From positions 5,456,001 to 5,520,000 of the forward strand of contig NZ_FNSO01000004.1 in the NCBI RefSeq assembly GCF_900105945.1: DNA of 64,000 nt. Direction: 5' to 3'. The DNA is from Amycolatopsis tolypomycina (GTDB lineage: Bacteria > Actinomycetota > Actinomycetes > Mycobacteriales > Pseudonocardiaceae). Position 1 is the first letter of the stretch, and every line of letters starts with the position of its first letter. This document shows positions 51,688-61,475 of the stretch, in pieces. The notes beneath the pieces were generated by a model. The model did not search any database. It worked only from the letters and a program-made list of their open reading frames with translations, and was not told where the DNA came from. The translations under genes were made by a program, and so were the position numbers.

Positions 51688-52329
51688 TCAGCTCCCGGTG
51701 ACCCGGCGCCCGGCCGCCCGCAGCCGCACCGCGCGCACCAGGTAGTCGACGCCGGTCACGACGGTCAGCACCAGGGCCAGCCCCATCAGCGCCCACCGCA
51801 CCGGGTCCGCTTCCACCGGCAGCGGCAGCAGGTACGCCACGATCGCGGCGATCTGCGCCATCGTCTTGGCCTTGCCGCCCCGGCTGGCGGGGATCACGCC
51901 GTGCCGGATCACCCAGAACCGCAGCAGTGTGACGCCGATCTCCCGGACCGCGATGACGATCGTGACCCACCAGCCGAGCTCGCCCAGCACGCTCAGCCCG
52001 ACGAGTGCGGCGCCGGTGAGCGCCTTGTCCGCGATCGGGTCGGCGATCTTGCCGAAGTCGGTGATCAGGCCGTACTTGCGGGCCACCCAGCCGTCCAGCT
52101 GGTCGGTGGCCGAGGCGATGGCGAACAGCCCGGTCGCGAGCGCGCGCCAGGTCGTGTCGTGGCCGTCGCCGACGAACAGCGCGACGACGAACAGCGGCAC
52201 CAGGACCAGCCGCGACAGCGTCAGGAGGTTCGCGAGGTTGAGCGTCGGGACCGGGGTCGGCTCGGGGACCTGGGCGTGGGCTTCGTGGGTGAGGCCCTCG
52301 TCGGCGGCGTCGCTGGGAAGCGCACTCAC
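51688..52329 (-). CDS. pgsA: CDP-diacylglycerol-glycerol-3-phosphate 3-phosphatidyltransferase
   Basis: This 213-residue membrane enzyme makes phosphatidylglycerol phosphate. The CDP-alcohol phosphatidyltransferase motif D-x2-DG-x2-AR-x8-G-x3-D-x3-D is complete (Asp76, Asp79, Arg84, Gly93, Asp97, Asp101). About five to six transmembrane helices follow the ~28-residue soluble start. Its GTG overlaps the rimO stop (GTGA). The order matches the mycobacterial pgsA3-clgR neighbourhood. Confidence 0.93.
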   Translation of the reverse strand: MSALPSDAADEGLTHEAHAQVPEPTPVPTLNLANLLTLSRLVLVPLFVVALFVGDGHDTTWRALATGLFAIASATDQLDGWVARKYGLITDFGKIADPIADKALTGAALVGLSVLGELGWWVTIVIAVREIGVTLLRFWVIRHGVIPASRGGKAKTMAQIAAIVAYLLPLPVEADPVRWALMGLALVLTVVTGVDYLVRAVRLRAAGRRVTGS

Positions 52330-53762
52330 CGGTCGGCGTCCGGTACCGCGCGGACGATCAGGTCCACGCCCGCCGAGTCGACGACCTCGCAGCGCAGGAA
52401 GTCACCGACCTGCACCTTTTCCGGCGCGTCGAGGATGACGCACTCGCCGTCGACCTCCGGCGCCTGGTGCGCGGCGCGGCCGGTGAGCTCGCCGTCGTCG
52501 TCCAGCTCCACCAGGACGTCGACGAACGTGCCGATCCGGTCCTCGGCGCGCTGCGCGGTCAGCTCCTCGACCAGCGCCGAGATCCGGGTGACGCGCTCGG
52601 CGACCACCTCGGGGTCGAGCTTGCCGTCGAAGGTCTCGGCCTCGGTGCCGTCCTCGTCGGAGTAGCCGAAGACGCCCACGGCGTCGAGGCGCGCGCCGGT
52701 CAGGAACCGCTCGAGCTCGCTCAGGTCGTGCTCGGTCTCGCCGGGGAACCCGACGATCACGTTGGTCCGGATCCCGGCCTCGGGCGCGTACTCGCGGATC
52801 TGCTCGCACAGGGCCAGGAACGAGTCGGTCGAGCCGAACCGGCGCATCCGGCGCAGCACCTGCTCGCTGGAGTGCTGGAACGACAGGTCGAAGTACTCGG
52901 CGACGCCCGGCGTGGTCGCGATGGCCTTGACCAGCTGCGGGCGCGTCTCGGCCGGCTGCAGGTAGGAGACGCGGACGCGCTCGATGCCGTCGATCTCGGC
53001 CAGCCGCGGCAGCAGCCGCTCCAGCGCGGTGGCGCCGTCGCGGCCGAAGTCCTTGCCGTAGGACGTCGAGTTCTCGCTGACCAGGAACAGCTCCTTGACG
53101 CCGTGCTCGGCCAGCCACATCGCCTCGGCGACGACCTCGTCCGGCTGCCGCGAGACGAACGAGCCGCGGAACGACGGGATGGCGCAGAACGAGCAGCGCC
53201 GGTCGCAGCCGGAGGCGATCTTCAGCGCGGCCACGGGCGAGTCGTCGAGGCGCGTGCGCAGCACCCGCGGGCCCCAGCCGTGCTGCGCGTGCCCCGGGAC
53301 CTCGACGGTCTCCGCGGCGGCGGGCCGCTCGACCGGGCTGATCGGCAGCAGCTTGCGGCGGTCGCCCGGCGTGTGCGAGGCGATCTTGCGGCCGGCGACG
53401 ACGTCGTCGAGCCGGGCCGAGAGGTCGGCGTAGTGGTCGAAGCCCAGCACCGCGTCGGCTTCCGGGAGGCTGTCGGCGAGCTCGTGCCCGTAGCGCTCGG
53501 CCATGCAGCCGACGGCGACGACCTTCTTGCCCGTGTCGGACGCGGCGAGCAGCGTGTCGACGGAGTCCTTTTTGGCCGATTCGACGAAGCCGCAGGTGTT
53601 GACCACCACGACGTCGGACTCTTCGGGATCGGCCGCCAGCTCCCAGCCGCCGGCCGCGAGCCGGCCCGCCAGCTCCTCCGAGTCGACCTCGTTGCGGGCG
53701 CAGCCCAGGGTCAGCAGGGAGACGCGTCGGGTGGCGGCTGGGTCCGTGGCAGGGGAAGGCAC
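52326..53762 (-). CDS. rimO: Ribosomal protein S12 methylthiotransferase RimO
   Basis: This 478-residue radical-SAM enzyme methylthiolates the conserved Asp of S12. It has the N-terminal methylthiotransferase domain with cluster Cys residues ([29 protein letters not shown]), the radical-SAM motif [17 protein letters not shown] and a C-terminal TRAM domain. The paralogue MiaB has different flanking sequence, so RimO is preferred. GTG 53762 has TACCCT 7 nt upstream (53770-53775), so it is leaderless. Confidence 0.95.
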   Translation of the reverse strand: MPSPATDPAATRRVSLLTLGCARNEVDSEELAGRLAAGGWELAADPEESDVVVVNTCGFVESAKKDSVDTLLAASDTGKKVVAVGCMAERYGHELADSLPEADAVLGFDHYADLSARLDDVVAGRKIASHTPGDRRKLLPISPVERPAAAETVEVPGHAQHGWGPRVLRTRLDDSPVAALKIASGCDRRCSFCAIPSFRGSFVSRQPDEVVAEAMWLAEHGVKELFLVSENSTSYGKDFGRDGATALERLLPRLAEIDGIERVRVSYLQPAETRPQLVKAIATTPGVAEYFDLSFQHSSEQVLRRMRRFGSTDSFLALCEQIREYAPEAGIRTNVIVGFPGETEHDLSELERFLTGARLDAVGVFGYSDEDGTEAETFDGKLDPEVVAERVTRISALVEELTAQRAEDRIGTFVDVLVELDDDGELTGRAAHQAPEVDGECVILDAPEKVQVGDFLRCEVVDSAGVDLIVRAVPDADR

Positions 53763-53818
53763 AACGCTCAGGGTAGCCGCCGGTCCCGGGCGACCCGACG
53801 ACGGCGTAGCCCGGGCTG

Positions 53819-53871
53819 TGACAACCGGGGCTTCGCCCCGGGCCGGGGCTTCGCCACCCGGACCCCCGAAA
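53819..53871 (+). repeat. 55-bp dispersed palindromic repeat, copy 3
   Basis: The unit TGACAACCGGGGCTTCGCCC and its continuation match copies 1 and 2 with a few changes, one base or so shorter. It fills the divergent spacer between rimO and argA. Confidence 0.9.
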
Positions 53872-53919
53872 GCGGTCGTGTCGCTACGCGCACCGGACGA
53901 TGTGGCAGGGTGGACGATC

Positions 53920-54429
53920 GTGCCGTCCGACTCGCTTCCCCCGACCGTCCGCCGCGCCCGGATCGCCGACGTCCGCAAGATCAAGGCCCTGGTCGACTCG
54001 GACGCCGGCCGCGTCCTGCTGGAGAAGGACCTGGTCACGCTGTACGAGGACGTCCAGGAGTTCTGGGTCGCCGAAGCCGGTGACGAGGTGGTCGGCGCGG
54101 CCGCGCTGCACGTGCTCTGGGAGGACATCGCCGAGCTGCGCACGGTCGTGGTCGACAAGGCCGTCCGCGGCCAGGGTGTCGGCCGGGTGCTGGTCGCCCG
54201 GCTGGTCGACGAGGCGCGTGAGCTGGGTCTCAAACGGCTGTTCGTGCTGACCTTCGAGACGAGCTTCTTCGCCGGGCACGGGTTCGTCGAGATCGACGGC
54301 ACCCCGGTGTCGCACGAGGTCTACGAGGAGATGCGGCGCTCGCACGACACCGGCGTCGCGGAGTTCCTCGACCTGCCGTACGTCAAGCCGAACACCCTGG
54401 GCAACTCCCGCATGCTGCTCGAGCTCTGA
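53920..54429 (+). CDS. argA: N-acetylglutamate synthase (ArgA, GNAT type)
   Basis: This 169-residue GNAT protein closely resembles M. tuberculosis ArgA (Rv2747): [77 protein letters not shown] and [23 protein letters not shown]. It makes N-acetylglutamate from glutamate and acetyl-CoA, the first step of arginine synthesis. GTG 53920 gives the same N-terminal length as Rv2747; GTG 53902 is in frame too. It sits divergent from rimO, as in mycobacteria. Confidence 0.93.
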   Translation: MPSDSLPPTVRRARIADVRKIKALVDSDAGRVLLEKDLVTLYEDVQEFWVAEAGDEVVGAAALHVLWEDIAELRTVVVDKAVRGQGVGRVLVARLVDEARELGLKRLFVLTFETSFFAGHGFVEIDGTPVSHEVYEEMRRSHDTGVAEFLDLPYVKPNTLGNSRMLLEL

Positions 54430-54559
54430 CGCAACCCCTAAGCAGGCCGGATTCAGGGGTGAAAAGCGCCCCACAACCTCCTTTCGGGCGGTGACGCGCG
54501 CCACGGCGCTGCCCGAAGCTGATCAGGCACTTGTCCCCCGATCGGCAAGGAAGTCATCG

Positions 54560-54994
54560 ATGCGCACGACACTGCGGAACCTGGGGGCCACCGTCACGGT
54601 GGCCGTTTCCGTCGGCGCGGGAGCCCTGCTGGGCACCGGCACCGCGGCCGCCGTCGACATCCCGGCGGTCACCGACCAGTACCTCTTCTCGACGTCCCTG
54701 TCCGGGTTCGAAACGATCCGGAACCAGGCGCCCTACTCCGGCCAGCTGGACTGGTCGTCGGACGGCTGTTCCTGGTCGCCGGACACCCCGTTCGGCTTCC
54801 AGTTCCTGCCCGGCTGCCACCGGCACGACTTCGGCTACCGCAACTACAAGAAGCAGGGCCGGTTCAGCGACGCGAACCGGCTGAAGATCGACGACAACCT
54901 GTACAAGGACCTGAAGAGCGTCTGCGGGTCCAACATCGCCTGCAAGGGCGCGGCCTGGACGTACTACCAGGCGGTCCGGAAGTTCGGCGGCTGA
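54560..54994 (+). CDS. Secreted prokaryotic phospholipase A2
   Basis: This 144-residue protein has a signal peptide (residues 1-31) and a compact helical domain of the Streptomyces secreted phospholipase A2 family. The catalytic helix is PGCHRHDFGYRNYKKQG with His89-Asp90. Four Cys (70, 86, 122, 128) would make two disulfides. It cleaves the sn-2 ester of phospholipids, with calcium bound near DGCSWSPD. The start is ATG 54560, preceded by AAGGAAG. Confidence 0.92.
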   Translation: MRTTLRNLGATVTVAVSVGAGALLGTGTAAAVDIPAVTDQYLFSTSLSGFETIRNQAPYSGQLDWSSDGCSWSPDTPFGFQFLPGCHRHDFGYRNYKKQGRFSDANRLKIDDNLYKDLKSVCGSNIACKGAAWTYYQAVRKFGG

Positions 54995-55031
54995 GTCGGC
55001 AGACCGCGCGGGCGGCACCACAATGGTGATC

Positions 55032-55643
55032 ATGGAGATCGATCACCTGCTCAGCACCACCCGCGCGGTCCGCCGCAAGCTCGACCTCGACCGGCCGGTC
55101 GAGCCCGAAGTCCTCGAGGAGTGCCTCGACCTGGCGCTGCAGGCGCCGACGCCCGGCAACGTCCAGGCGTGGCGCTGGCTCGTGGTGCGCGACCAGGACG
55201 TGAAGGACCGGCTTTCCGTGCTCTTCCGCGCGGTCGGCGAGGCCTACCTGGCGGAGCGGGCGAGCGCGGCGCCGTCGCGGATGCTGGCGTCCGGGCGGCA
55301 CCTCCTCGAGGTGATCGACCGGGTCCCGGTGTTCGTGATCCCGGTCCTGGCCGGCCGCCCGGCCGGGGACAACGCGGTCGACGCGGCCTTCTACGGCGGC
55401 ATCTTCCCGGCGGTGTGGAACTTCCAGCTGGCCCTGCGCTCGCGCGGGCTGGGTTCGACGCTGACGACGTACCACCTGGCGCGGGAGGCGGAAGCCGCGG
55501 CGATCCTCGGCATCCCGGAGGGGCACACCCAGGCCGGGCTGCTGCCGGTGGCGTACACGACGGTGCCGGACTTCAAGCCGGCCGCGCGCAGCCCGCTGGC
55601 CGAAGTGGCCTACCTCGACCACTGGGGCACGCCGCTCAGCTGA
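55032..55643 (+). CDS. Nitroreductase-family flavoprotein
   Basis: This ~203-residue FMN-dependent protein has the nitroreductase fold: TTRAVRRKLDLDRPVEPEVLEECLDLALQAPTPGNVQAWRWLVVRDQ at the N-terminus with the FMN-phosphate Arg residues, and GGIFPAVWNFQLALRSRGLGSTLTT near the middle. It reduces nitro, quinone or similar groups with NAD(P)H. The start is ATG 55032, with CACAAT 7 nt upstream, or ATG 55023. It overlaps the stop of the convergent gene by 8 bp. Confidence 0.9.
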   Translation: MEIDHLLSTTRAVRRKLDLDRPVEPEVLEECLDLALQAPTPGNVQAWRWLVVRDQDVKDRLSVLFRAVGEAYLAERASAAPSRMLASGRHLLEVIDRVPVFVIPVLAGRPAGDNAVDAAFYGGIFPAVWNFQLALRSRGLGSTLTTYHLAREAEAAAILGIPEGHTQAGLLPVAYTTVPDFKPAARSPLAEVAYLDHWGTPLS

Positions 55644-56070
55644 TCCGGACGGTGGCCTCCCCGCCGTCCTCGCTGACGGAGACGAGCTCGACCCGGCTGG
55701 CGGCGAACGACGTCGCCCGCGGGCCGGTGCGCGGGCCGCTGTGCAGCTCGGCCGTCGTGCTCTCGCCGCGGCCGGGCTCCTTCAGCAGGAAAGCGAGGGT
55801 GGCCTCCCCCTGCCAGAAGCACTGCATCCCGGCCCGGCACCGCGAGTCGGCGACCACCCGCAGGTAGCGCACGGTCAGGTCCTTCCCCTGCACGGCGGCC
55901 TCCTGCCCGAGCCGCAGGGTGACATCGTGCCCGGCGGGGGCGCTGACGGTGCCCGGGCCCGGCCCCGCCCCCGGCCCGGCGGCGGGCAGCCCGGCGGCGA
56001 CCGAGCTCCCGGCGCCCACCGTGACGACGGCGAAGGCGAACAGTCCGGCTACGAATCGCGGTAGGTCCAC
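55636..56070 (-). CDS. Secreted protein of unknown function
   Basis: This 144-residue protein has a signal peptide (residues 1-26), a Gly/Pro/Ala linker and a beta-rich domain. The two Cys (in DSRCRAGMQCFWQGEATLAF) likely form a disulfide. I do not recognise the family with certainty. GTG 56070; longer open frame upstream is antisense noise. It sits between a nitroreductase and the rloB gene but on the rlo strand, 42 bp downstream of rloB. Confidence 0.7.
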   Translation of the reverse strand: MDLPRFVAGLFAFAVVTVGAGSSVAAGLPAAGPGAGPGPGTVSAPAGHDVTLRLGQEAAVQGKDLTVRYLRVVADSRCRAGMQCFWQGEATLAFLLKEPGRGESTTAELHSGPRTGPRATSFAASRVELVSVSEDGGEATVRIS

Positions 56071-56111
56071 GCGGTCAGGACGGAAGGGACCGTGGCCGGG
56101 GTTGCACCGGG

Positions 56112-56687
56112 TCAAAGAACCTTCTGCACCAGAGCCCAGACTCCGGTCGCGGGATTGTGCTCGTGTTCGGTGGTCAACGTGTGGCCGGGCTTCAGGGCCC
56201 GTTCGACGGCCGCGTCGACGCCGCTCGCGTAGTCCGCGAAGTCCAACGCCGACTTGTCGTATCCGGGCACGTGCTTGCGAAGCCGCTTGGCCACGTCCGA
56301 GTAGCAGGTCAGCGGCGCGGTGCAGGCCTCGAAGTGAAGCAGGAGCCAGTATTCGAAGCACGGGTTCGAGATCGCCAGGTTGACCCGCGCCCGTCGAGCC
56401 GTGACGACCGCTTTCGCCAGGTCGAACTCATCCACGTCGACGACGCACCAGACCTCGTCGTAGCTGTCCGCGGCGGCGTCCCGCAGGCGGGCCGCGTGCC
56501 GCACGACCGTGTCGGGATCGGCGGGTTTCGCCTTCACCTTGATCGTCACGGCCGGGTTCCGCCTCGCCTGTTTGAGACCTTGCAGGTAAGCAGGCTCGGT
56601 CGCTTCCGCGCCGCACACGACGAGGAGGCACGATCTCGGTTCCCGGAACGCACTTCGCCGGCGACCGGTGTTCTCCCGTCGCGTCAT
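56112..56687 (-). CDS. rloB: RloB-family protein (TOPRIM-like effector)
   Basis: This 191-residue protein has the RloB signature [13 protein letters not shown] (residues 107-119). The upstream motifs [14 protein letters not shown] (Glu31) and CVVDVDEFD (Asp84, Asp86) give the E...DxD acidic set of a TOPRIM-like nuclease. RloB/AbiLi-type proteins act with an ABC-type ATPase in abortive infection. The ATG overlaps the rloA stop (ATGA), so the two are co-translated. No restriction-modification genes lie nearby. The nuclease role is inferred from family. Confidence 0.85.
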   Translation of the reverse strand: MTRRENTGRRRSAFREPRSCLLVVCGAEATEPAYLQGLKQARRNPAVTIKVKAKPADPDTVVRHAARLRDAAADSYDEVWCVVDVDEFDLAKAVVTARRARVNLAISNPCFEYWLLLHFEACTAPLTCYSDVAKRLRKHVPGYDKSALDFADYASGVDAAVERALKPGHTLTTEHEHNPATGVWALVQKVL

Positions 56688-57895
56688 TCGCGGCCGACCG
56701 CCGCCACGAAGTCACCCAGCACGGGCACGGCACCGTAGCTGCCGCTGAGATAACGCCGCTCCGTGTTCTGGTCCTTCCGCGGCTTGAAGTCGGTGAGCGG
56801 GTACAGCCGGCTCGCTCCTTCCGAGTCCTTCTCCACGAACCAGATCTGGTCTCGCTCCAGCACCTGGTCGCCGAGCATTGTGCCCAGCAGACTCGTGTCG
56901 TGCGTCGTGAAGATCAGCTGGGCTTCGTTCGGGTTGGTCTCGCGGTTCTGGAAGATTCCCACGAGCTGAGCCGTCAAGAGCGGATGCAGGCTCGCGTCGA
57001 TCTCGTCGACGACCAGTACCTTTCCGTAGTCGACCGCGTCCAGCACCTGCGGCAGCAGTGCCAGCCAGTTCAGCGTGCCCGACGATTCGTCTCCGAGAGG
57101 GAAAGCTTCACGTCCGGTTCCGTGCAGAAGCTTGAGTTTCTGTTCCCGTCGGAGTGGTGTCTCGCCGGGGCGGTCGGCCGTCAGCTCCCGGCCGTCCTCG
57201 ACGACCAGGTCGACGACGCCGACGTCGGCAGCCCCGAGCAGGGAAACCAGCCGGGATACCTGCTCCGGCCTCCGCGACAGGTACCGCCCGACACGGTCGC
57301 CGACGAACGAAGGAGAAGTTTGCCCGCGGAGTCTCCGCACGGTCAACCCGCGGGCGAACCACTGGTACACAGGCATCAACGGACCGATCGAAAGGTTGTC
57401 GCAGGCACTGAGCAGGAGCCGATCCGGCCTGATGAGCTCCTCCAGCACCTCGAACTTCGCCTTGGAGTCCACCACCGTGCCGCCGACCTTGAACTCGGCG
57501 TCTGACCGCTCGAAAAGGATGCGCTTGCGCTTCGCCGGATAGGCGTACAGCCATTCATCGACCACAGCGCGCTCGGTCAGCGTGAAACCGTAGGTGTAGG
57601 GAACGTCATCCACGACGATTTCCACCACGAACACCGACTGTTCCTGGATCGGCCCGGCACCCAGCTTGTACGGGCAGACCTCGAACGCCGCCGCGGGGGA
57701 CATCGACCGCCCGAGAACCAGCATCTGCATGAAGGCGAGGCCGTCCAGCAGATTCGACTTGCCGGAGGCGTTGGCCCCGTAGATGGCAGCCACCGGTACC
57801 ACCGGCCGCTCGTCACCGGGCAGTGCGGGCATGAGGAGCAGCTCCTGCTCGTCCCGGAACGAGCGGTGATTGCCCAGCCGGAAGCTGCGCAGCAC
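56684..57895 (-). CDS. rloA: RloA/AbiLii-type ABC ATPase
   Basis: This 403-residue AAA_15/AAA_21 ATPase has Walker [15 protein letters not shown] (residues 39-52), signature [15 protein letters not shown] (267-281), Walker [11 protein letters not shown] (293-302) and the H-loop TTHD (330-333), like SMC/RecF heads without a long coil. With RloB it forms a two-gene antiphage module. GTG 57895 is 7 nt after AGGGAGG; the codon at 57904 would place the ribosome site inside the gene. It lies between argA and ftsK, where mycobacteria have no insertion. Confidence 0.9.
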   Translation of the reverse strand: MLRSFRLGNHRSFRDEQELLLMPALPGDERPVVPVAAIYGANASGKSNLLDGLAFMQMLVLGRSMSPAAAFEVCPYKLGAGPIQEQSVFVVEIVVDDVPYTYGFTLTERAVVDEWLYAYPAKRKRILFERSDAEFKVGGTVVDSKAKFEVLEELIRPDRLLLSACDNLSIGPLMPVYQWFARGLTVRRLRGQTSPSFVGDRVGRYLSRRPEQVSRLVSLLGAADVGVVDLVVEDGRELTADRPGETPLRREQKLKLLHGTGREAFPLGDESSGTLNWLALLPQVLDAVDYGKVLVVDEIDASLHPLLTAQLVGIFQNRETNPNEAQLIFTTHDTSLLGTMLGDQVLERDQIWFVEKDSEGASRLYPLTDFKPRKDQNTERRYLSGSYGAVPVLGDFVAAVGRE

Positions 57896-57917
57896 CCTGA
57901 CCACCTCCCTGGCGACG

Positions 57918-57962
57918 CTTCGAGCCGTTCCGTACCAGTAAACCGCACAGAACGGCTCGAAG
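57918..57962. terminator. 13-bp inverted repeat between ftsK and rloA
   Basis: CTTCGAGCCGTTC (57918-57930) and its exact complement (57950-57962) are 19 nt apart, starting 22 bases after the ftsK stop. It could end the ftsK transcript or act as an operator just before the rloAB genes. The ribosome site of rloA lies directly after it. Confidence 0.6.
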
Positions 57963-57983
57963 CACCAACCAGGGGTCTGCCTG

Positions 57984-60470
57984 CTATTCGTCCTCGTCGC
58001 CCGCGTCGGCGTCCACCGGGCCGCCGCCGCGGATCATGAACAGGACCGACTCCAGTTCCTCCGGCTTGATCAGCACGTCGCGGGCCTTCGAGCCCTCCGA
58101 CGGGCCCACCACGCCCCGGCTCTCCAGCAGGTCCATCAGCCGGCCCGCCTTGGCGAACCCGACCCGCAGCTTCCGCTGCAGCATCGACGTCGAGCCGAAC
58201 TGGGACGTCACGATCAGCTCCGCCGCCTGCAGCAGGACGTCGAGGTCGTCGCCGATGTCCGGGTCGATCTCCTTCTTCTCGCCCGCCTTGGCCGCCGTCA
58301 CGCCGTCCTGGTACTCCGGCTGCGCCTGCTCCTTCGCGTAGTTGACGACCGCCGCGATCTCTTCGTCGCCGACGAACGCGCCCTGGATGCGGACCGGCTT
58401 GCCCGCACCCATCGGCAGGTACAGCGCGTCGCCCATGCCGATCAGCTTCTCGGCGCCCGGCTGGTCCAGGATGACCCGGGAGTCGGTCAGCGACGACGTC
58501 GCGAACGCCAGCCGCGAGGGCACGTTGGTCTTGATCAGGCCGGTCACGACGTCGACCGACGGCCGCTGCGTCGCCAGGACCAGGTGGATGCCCGCCGCGC
58601 GGGCCTTCTGGGTGATGCGGACGATCGCGTCCTCGACGTCGCGGGGGGCGGTCATCATCAGGTCGGCGAGCTCGTCGACGATCGCCATGATGTACGGGTA
58701 CGGCCGGTACTCGCGCTCCGAGCCCGGCGGCGCGGTGATCTCGCCCGAGCGCACCTTCTTGTTGTAGTCGTCGATGTGCCGGACCTTGTTGACCTGCATG
58801 TCCTGGTAGCGCTGCTCCATCTCCTCCACCAGCCAGGCCAGCGCGGCGGCCGCCTTCTTCGGCTGGGTGATGATGGGCGTGATCAGGTGCGGGATGCCCT
58901 CGTACGGCGTCAGCTCGACCATCTTCGGGTCGATCAGGATCATCCGGCACTCGTCCGGCGTCGAGCGCGCGAGCAGCGACACCAGCATCGAGTTGACGAA
59001 GCTCGACTTACCGGACCCGGTCGAACCCGCGACCAGCAGGTGCGGCATCTTCGTCAGGTTCGCGGTGACGAAGTGGCCCTCGATGTCCTTGCCGAGGCCG
59101 ATCACCATCGGGTGGTTGTCCTTGACCGTCGACGGCGCGCGCAGGACGTCGCCCAGGCGGACCATCTCGCGGTCGGAGTTGGGCACCTCGATGCCGACCG
59201 CGGACTTGCCGGGGATCGGCGCCAGCAGCCGGACGTTGTCGGTCGCCACCGCGTAGGCGATGTTCTTGGTCAGCGCGGTGATCTTCTCGACCTTCACGCC
59301 CGGGCCGAGCTCGACCTCGTAGCGGGTGACCGTCGGGCCGCGGGTGAAGCCGGTGACCTGCGCGTCGACGTTGAACTGCTCCAGCACGCCGGTGATCGCC
59401 TCGATCATGGCGTCGTTGGCCTTGCTGCGGGACTTCGGCGCGTCGCCGAGCTTCAGCAGGTCGGGCGGCGGGAGCTGGTAGTCGCCCTCGACCGTCCGGG
59501 TGACGGCGAGCGGCGGTTCGACGGCCTTCTTCGGCTTCTTCTCGACGACCTCGGGCGCCGGCTTGGGCTTGGGCGGCTTGATCGGCGTCGGCGCCTCGGC
59601 CAGCATCGCGTCGATGTCCAGCTGCTCGGGCGCGGCTTCGCTGGCCTGGCGGCGCCGGGACGGCTTGCGCAGCCGCGCGGCCTTCGGGTCGGCGTCGGTG
59701 ACCTTCTCCTCGTCGGTCGCGAAGCCCGACCGCTGCGCCTCGGCCTCGGCGATCTCCTCCTCGTCGAGGCCCCAGTTCCGCAACCGGTTCGGGATCTCGC
59801 GGACCGGCGTGCCGGTGAACACGAGCACGCCGAAGAACAGCGCGAGGATGAGCAGCGGCACCGCGACCCAGGTGGTGACGCCCATGGTGAGCAGGCCGCC
59901 GGAGAAGGCGCCGACGATGCCGCCGGCGTACATCCGGCCGTCGTTGGTCTCCGGCAGCGCGGTGAAGATGTGCAGCATCCCGAGCACCGACAGGACGACC
60001 ATGATCGTGCCGACGACCATCCGCGGCCGCGTCTCCGGGTGTGGCTCGGACCGCATCAGCGCGACGGCGACGACGACGAGCACCAGCGGGAGCGTGACGG
60101 CCCCGGCGCCGAGGACGGTCCGGGTGGCGATCTCCACACCGGTGCCGATCGGCCCGGCCGCCCGCCACCAGACGCCGACGGCCGCGACGATGCCCAGGCC
60201 GATCAGGCCCAGCGCGAGGCCGTCGCGGCGGTGTTCCGGCTCGAGCTCGCGGGTGCGGCCGACCGTCCTGGCCAGCGTGCCCAGGCCCTTGGCCAGCAGG
60301 TTCCAGGTGCCCCGGACGCCCTTCCCGAAGATCCCCGGCGTCTTGCGGCGAGCGCGGGGCGCGGGCTTGCGAGCGGCCGGACGTGACTTCGCGGGTGTGC
60401 GCGGCTTACGCGCCGCCGCCCCCTTCGCGCCGCTTCCCGTGCTTCTCTTCCTCGTCGCCGACCCAGCCAT
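57984..60470 (-). CDS. ftsK: DNA translocase FtsK
   Basis: This 828-residue translocase has a basic N-terminus, four transmembrane helices (about residues 80-235), a linker rich in Lys/Pro/Ala, and the motor domain with Walker A VAGSTGSGKSSFVNSM (about residue 487), Walker B MAIVDELADLMMTAP, and the FtsK signature ATQRPSVDVVTGLIKTNVPSRLAF. The C-terminal winged helix (gamma) that reads polar DNA motifs has STSMLQRKLRVGFAKAGRLMDLLE. It moves chromosome ends through the closing septum. ATG 60470 has TACCGT 7 nt upstream (leaderless). Confidence 0.97.
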   Translation of the reverse strand: MAGSATRKRSTGSGAKGAAARKPRTPAKSRPAARKPAPRARRKTPGIFGKGVRGTWNLLAKGLGTLARTVGRTRELEPEHRRDGLALGLIGLGIVAAVGVWWRAAGPIGTGVEIATRTVLGAGAVTLPLVLVVVAVALMRSEPHPETRPRMVVGTIMVVLSVLGMLHIFTALPETNDGRMYAGGIVGAFSGGLLTMGVTTWVAVPLLILALFFGVLVFTGTPVREIPNRLRNWGLDEEEIAEAEAQRSGFATDEEKVTDADPKAARLRKPSRRRQASEAAPEQLDIDAMLAEAPTPIKPPKPKPAPEVVEKKPKKAVEPPLAVTRTVEGDYQLPPPDLLKLGDAPKSRSKANDAMIEAITGVLEQFNVDAQVTGFTRGPTVTRYEVELGPGVKVEKITALTKNIAYAVATDNVRLLAPIPGKSAVGIEVPNSDREMVRLGDVLRAPSTVKDNHPMVIGLGKDIEGHFVTANLTKMPHLLVAGSTGSGKSSFVNSMLVSLLARSTPDECRMILIDPKMVELTPYEGIPHLITPIITQPKKAAAALAWLVEEMEQRYQDMQVNKVRHIDDYNKKVRSGEITAPPGSEREYRPYPYIMAIVDELADLMMTAPRDVEDAIVRITQKARAAGIHLVLATQRPSVDVVTGLIKTNVPSRLAFATSSLTDSRVILDQPGAEKLIGMGDALYLPMGAGKPVRIQGAFVGDEEIAAVVNYAKEQAQPEYQDGVTAAKAGEKKEIDPDIGDDLDVLLQAAELIVTSQFGSTSMLQRKLRVGFAKAGRLMDLLESRGVVGPSEGSKARDVLIKPEELESVLFMIRGGGPVDADAGDEDE

Positions 60471-60625
60471 GCCCTCAACGGTAACCGGCCGTCGCCGATC
60501 GCCTCGTGCGCCACTCTCGGCCCACGGTGAACTTCTGCCTCACACCGGCGGTTGAGCGGCCATCCGGGTGAACCGATCCGGCCAGTGCGCAAACGGGTGA
60601 AATCGGCGTCTGCCATGCTCTGCCC

Positions 60626-61441
60626 ATGGTCGCGCTGAACTCCGACAACACCGCTCGCCGGGCGCCCGCCATCTGGCGGACCATGCTCAACATCGACCGC
60701 GGGCTGGTGAACCTCGTCGGACGGCTGACGGTCACCGGCCGGGTGCCCGCGCAGCTGCGGGGCAAGCCGCTGCTGATGGCCGCGAACCACATCGGCGTGT
60801 TCGACGCGTTCGTGCTGATGGCGGCGTGCAAGCGGATCGGCATCAACCCGCGGTTCATGCTGGCCGGCGGCATCCTCGACGCGCCCGTCATCGGGCCGGC
60901 GCTGCGGGTCAGCGGGCACCTGCGGGTCGACCGCAAGCACGCCGGGACCGCCGTCGGGCAGTTCGCCGAGGCCGTCGAGGCCATGAAGACCACGCGCGAG
61001 CCGATCATCGTCTACCCGGAGGGCCGCATCAGCCACGACCCGGGCCTGTGGCCCGAGCGCGGCAAGACGGGCGCGGCGCGGCTGGCGCTCGCGGCGGGCG
61101 TGCCGGTGATCCCGATCAGCCAGTGGGGCGCGCACGAGGCCGTGTACTGGGGCACCGAGACGGTCAACGGCCCGGCGGACCTGGTCCCGCTGGCCCGGTC
61201 GGGGCTGAGCGCGCCGCTGCGCCGCCCGCGGTTCCGCGTGCACTTCGGCGACCCGGTGGACCTGTCGGAGATCGAGCCGGAGCGGCCGGGCGCCGGGGTG
61301 CGCGCGCACGCGAAGATCATGCAGGCGATCACCGACGGTCTCGTGCCGCTGCGCCGCGACGAGCTCGACCGGCCCCGGTTCCACGACCCGACGCGGCCGA
61401 CCGACACGGTCAGCCCGTGGAAGCCGAAGTCCAGCCTCTGA
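60626..61441 (+). CDS. PlsC-type lysophospholipid acyltransferase
   Basis: This 271-residue protein has the acyltransferase motifs MAANHIGVFDAF (H-x4-D), a substrate block with RFMLAGGIL and YPEGRISHDPG (P-E-G motif). It likely transfers an acyl chain to a lyso-phospholipid or a glycolipid. It is divergent from ftsK. CATGCT (60614-60619) lies 6 nt before ATG 60626, so it is probably leaderless. Confidence 0.9.
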   Translation: MVALNSDNTARRAPAIWRTMLNIDRGLVNLVGRLTVTGRVPAQLRGKPLLMAANHIGVFDAFVLMAACKRIGINPRFMLAGGILDAPVIGPALRVSGHLRVDRKHAGTAVGQFAEAVEAMKTTREPIIVYPEGRISHDPGLWPERGKTGAARLALAAGVPVIPISQWGAHEAVYWGTETVNGPADLVPLARSGLSAPLRRPRFRVHFGDPVDLSEIEPERPGAGVRAHAKIMQAITDGLVPLRRDELDRPRFHDPTRPTDTVSPWKPKSSL

Positions 61442-61475
61442 GACACCTCGGGCGGCACGCCTAGAGTCGGCGGAC

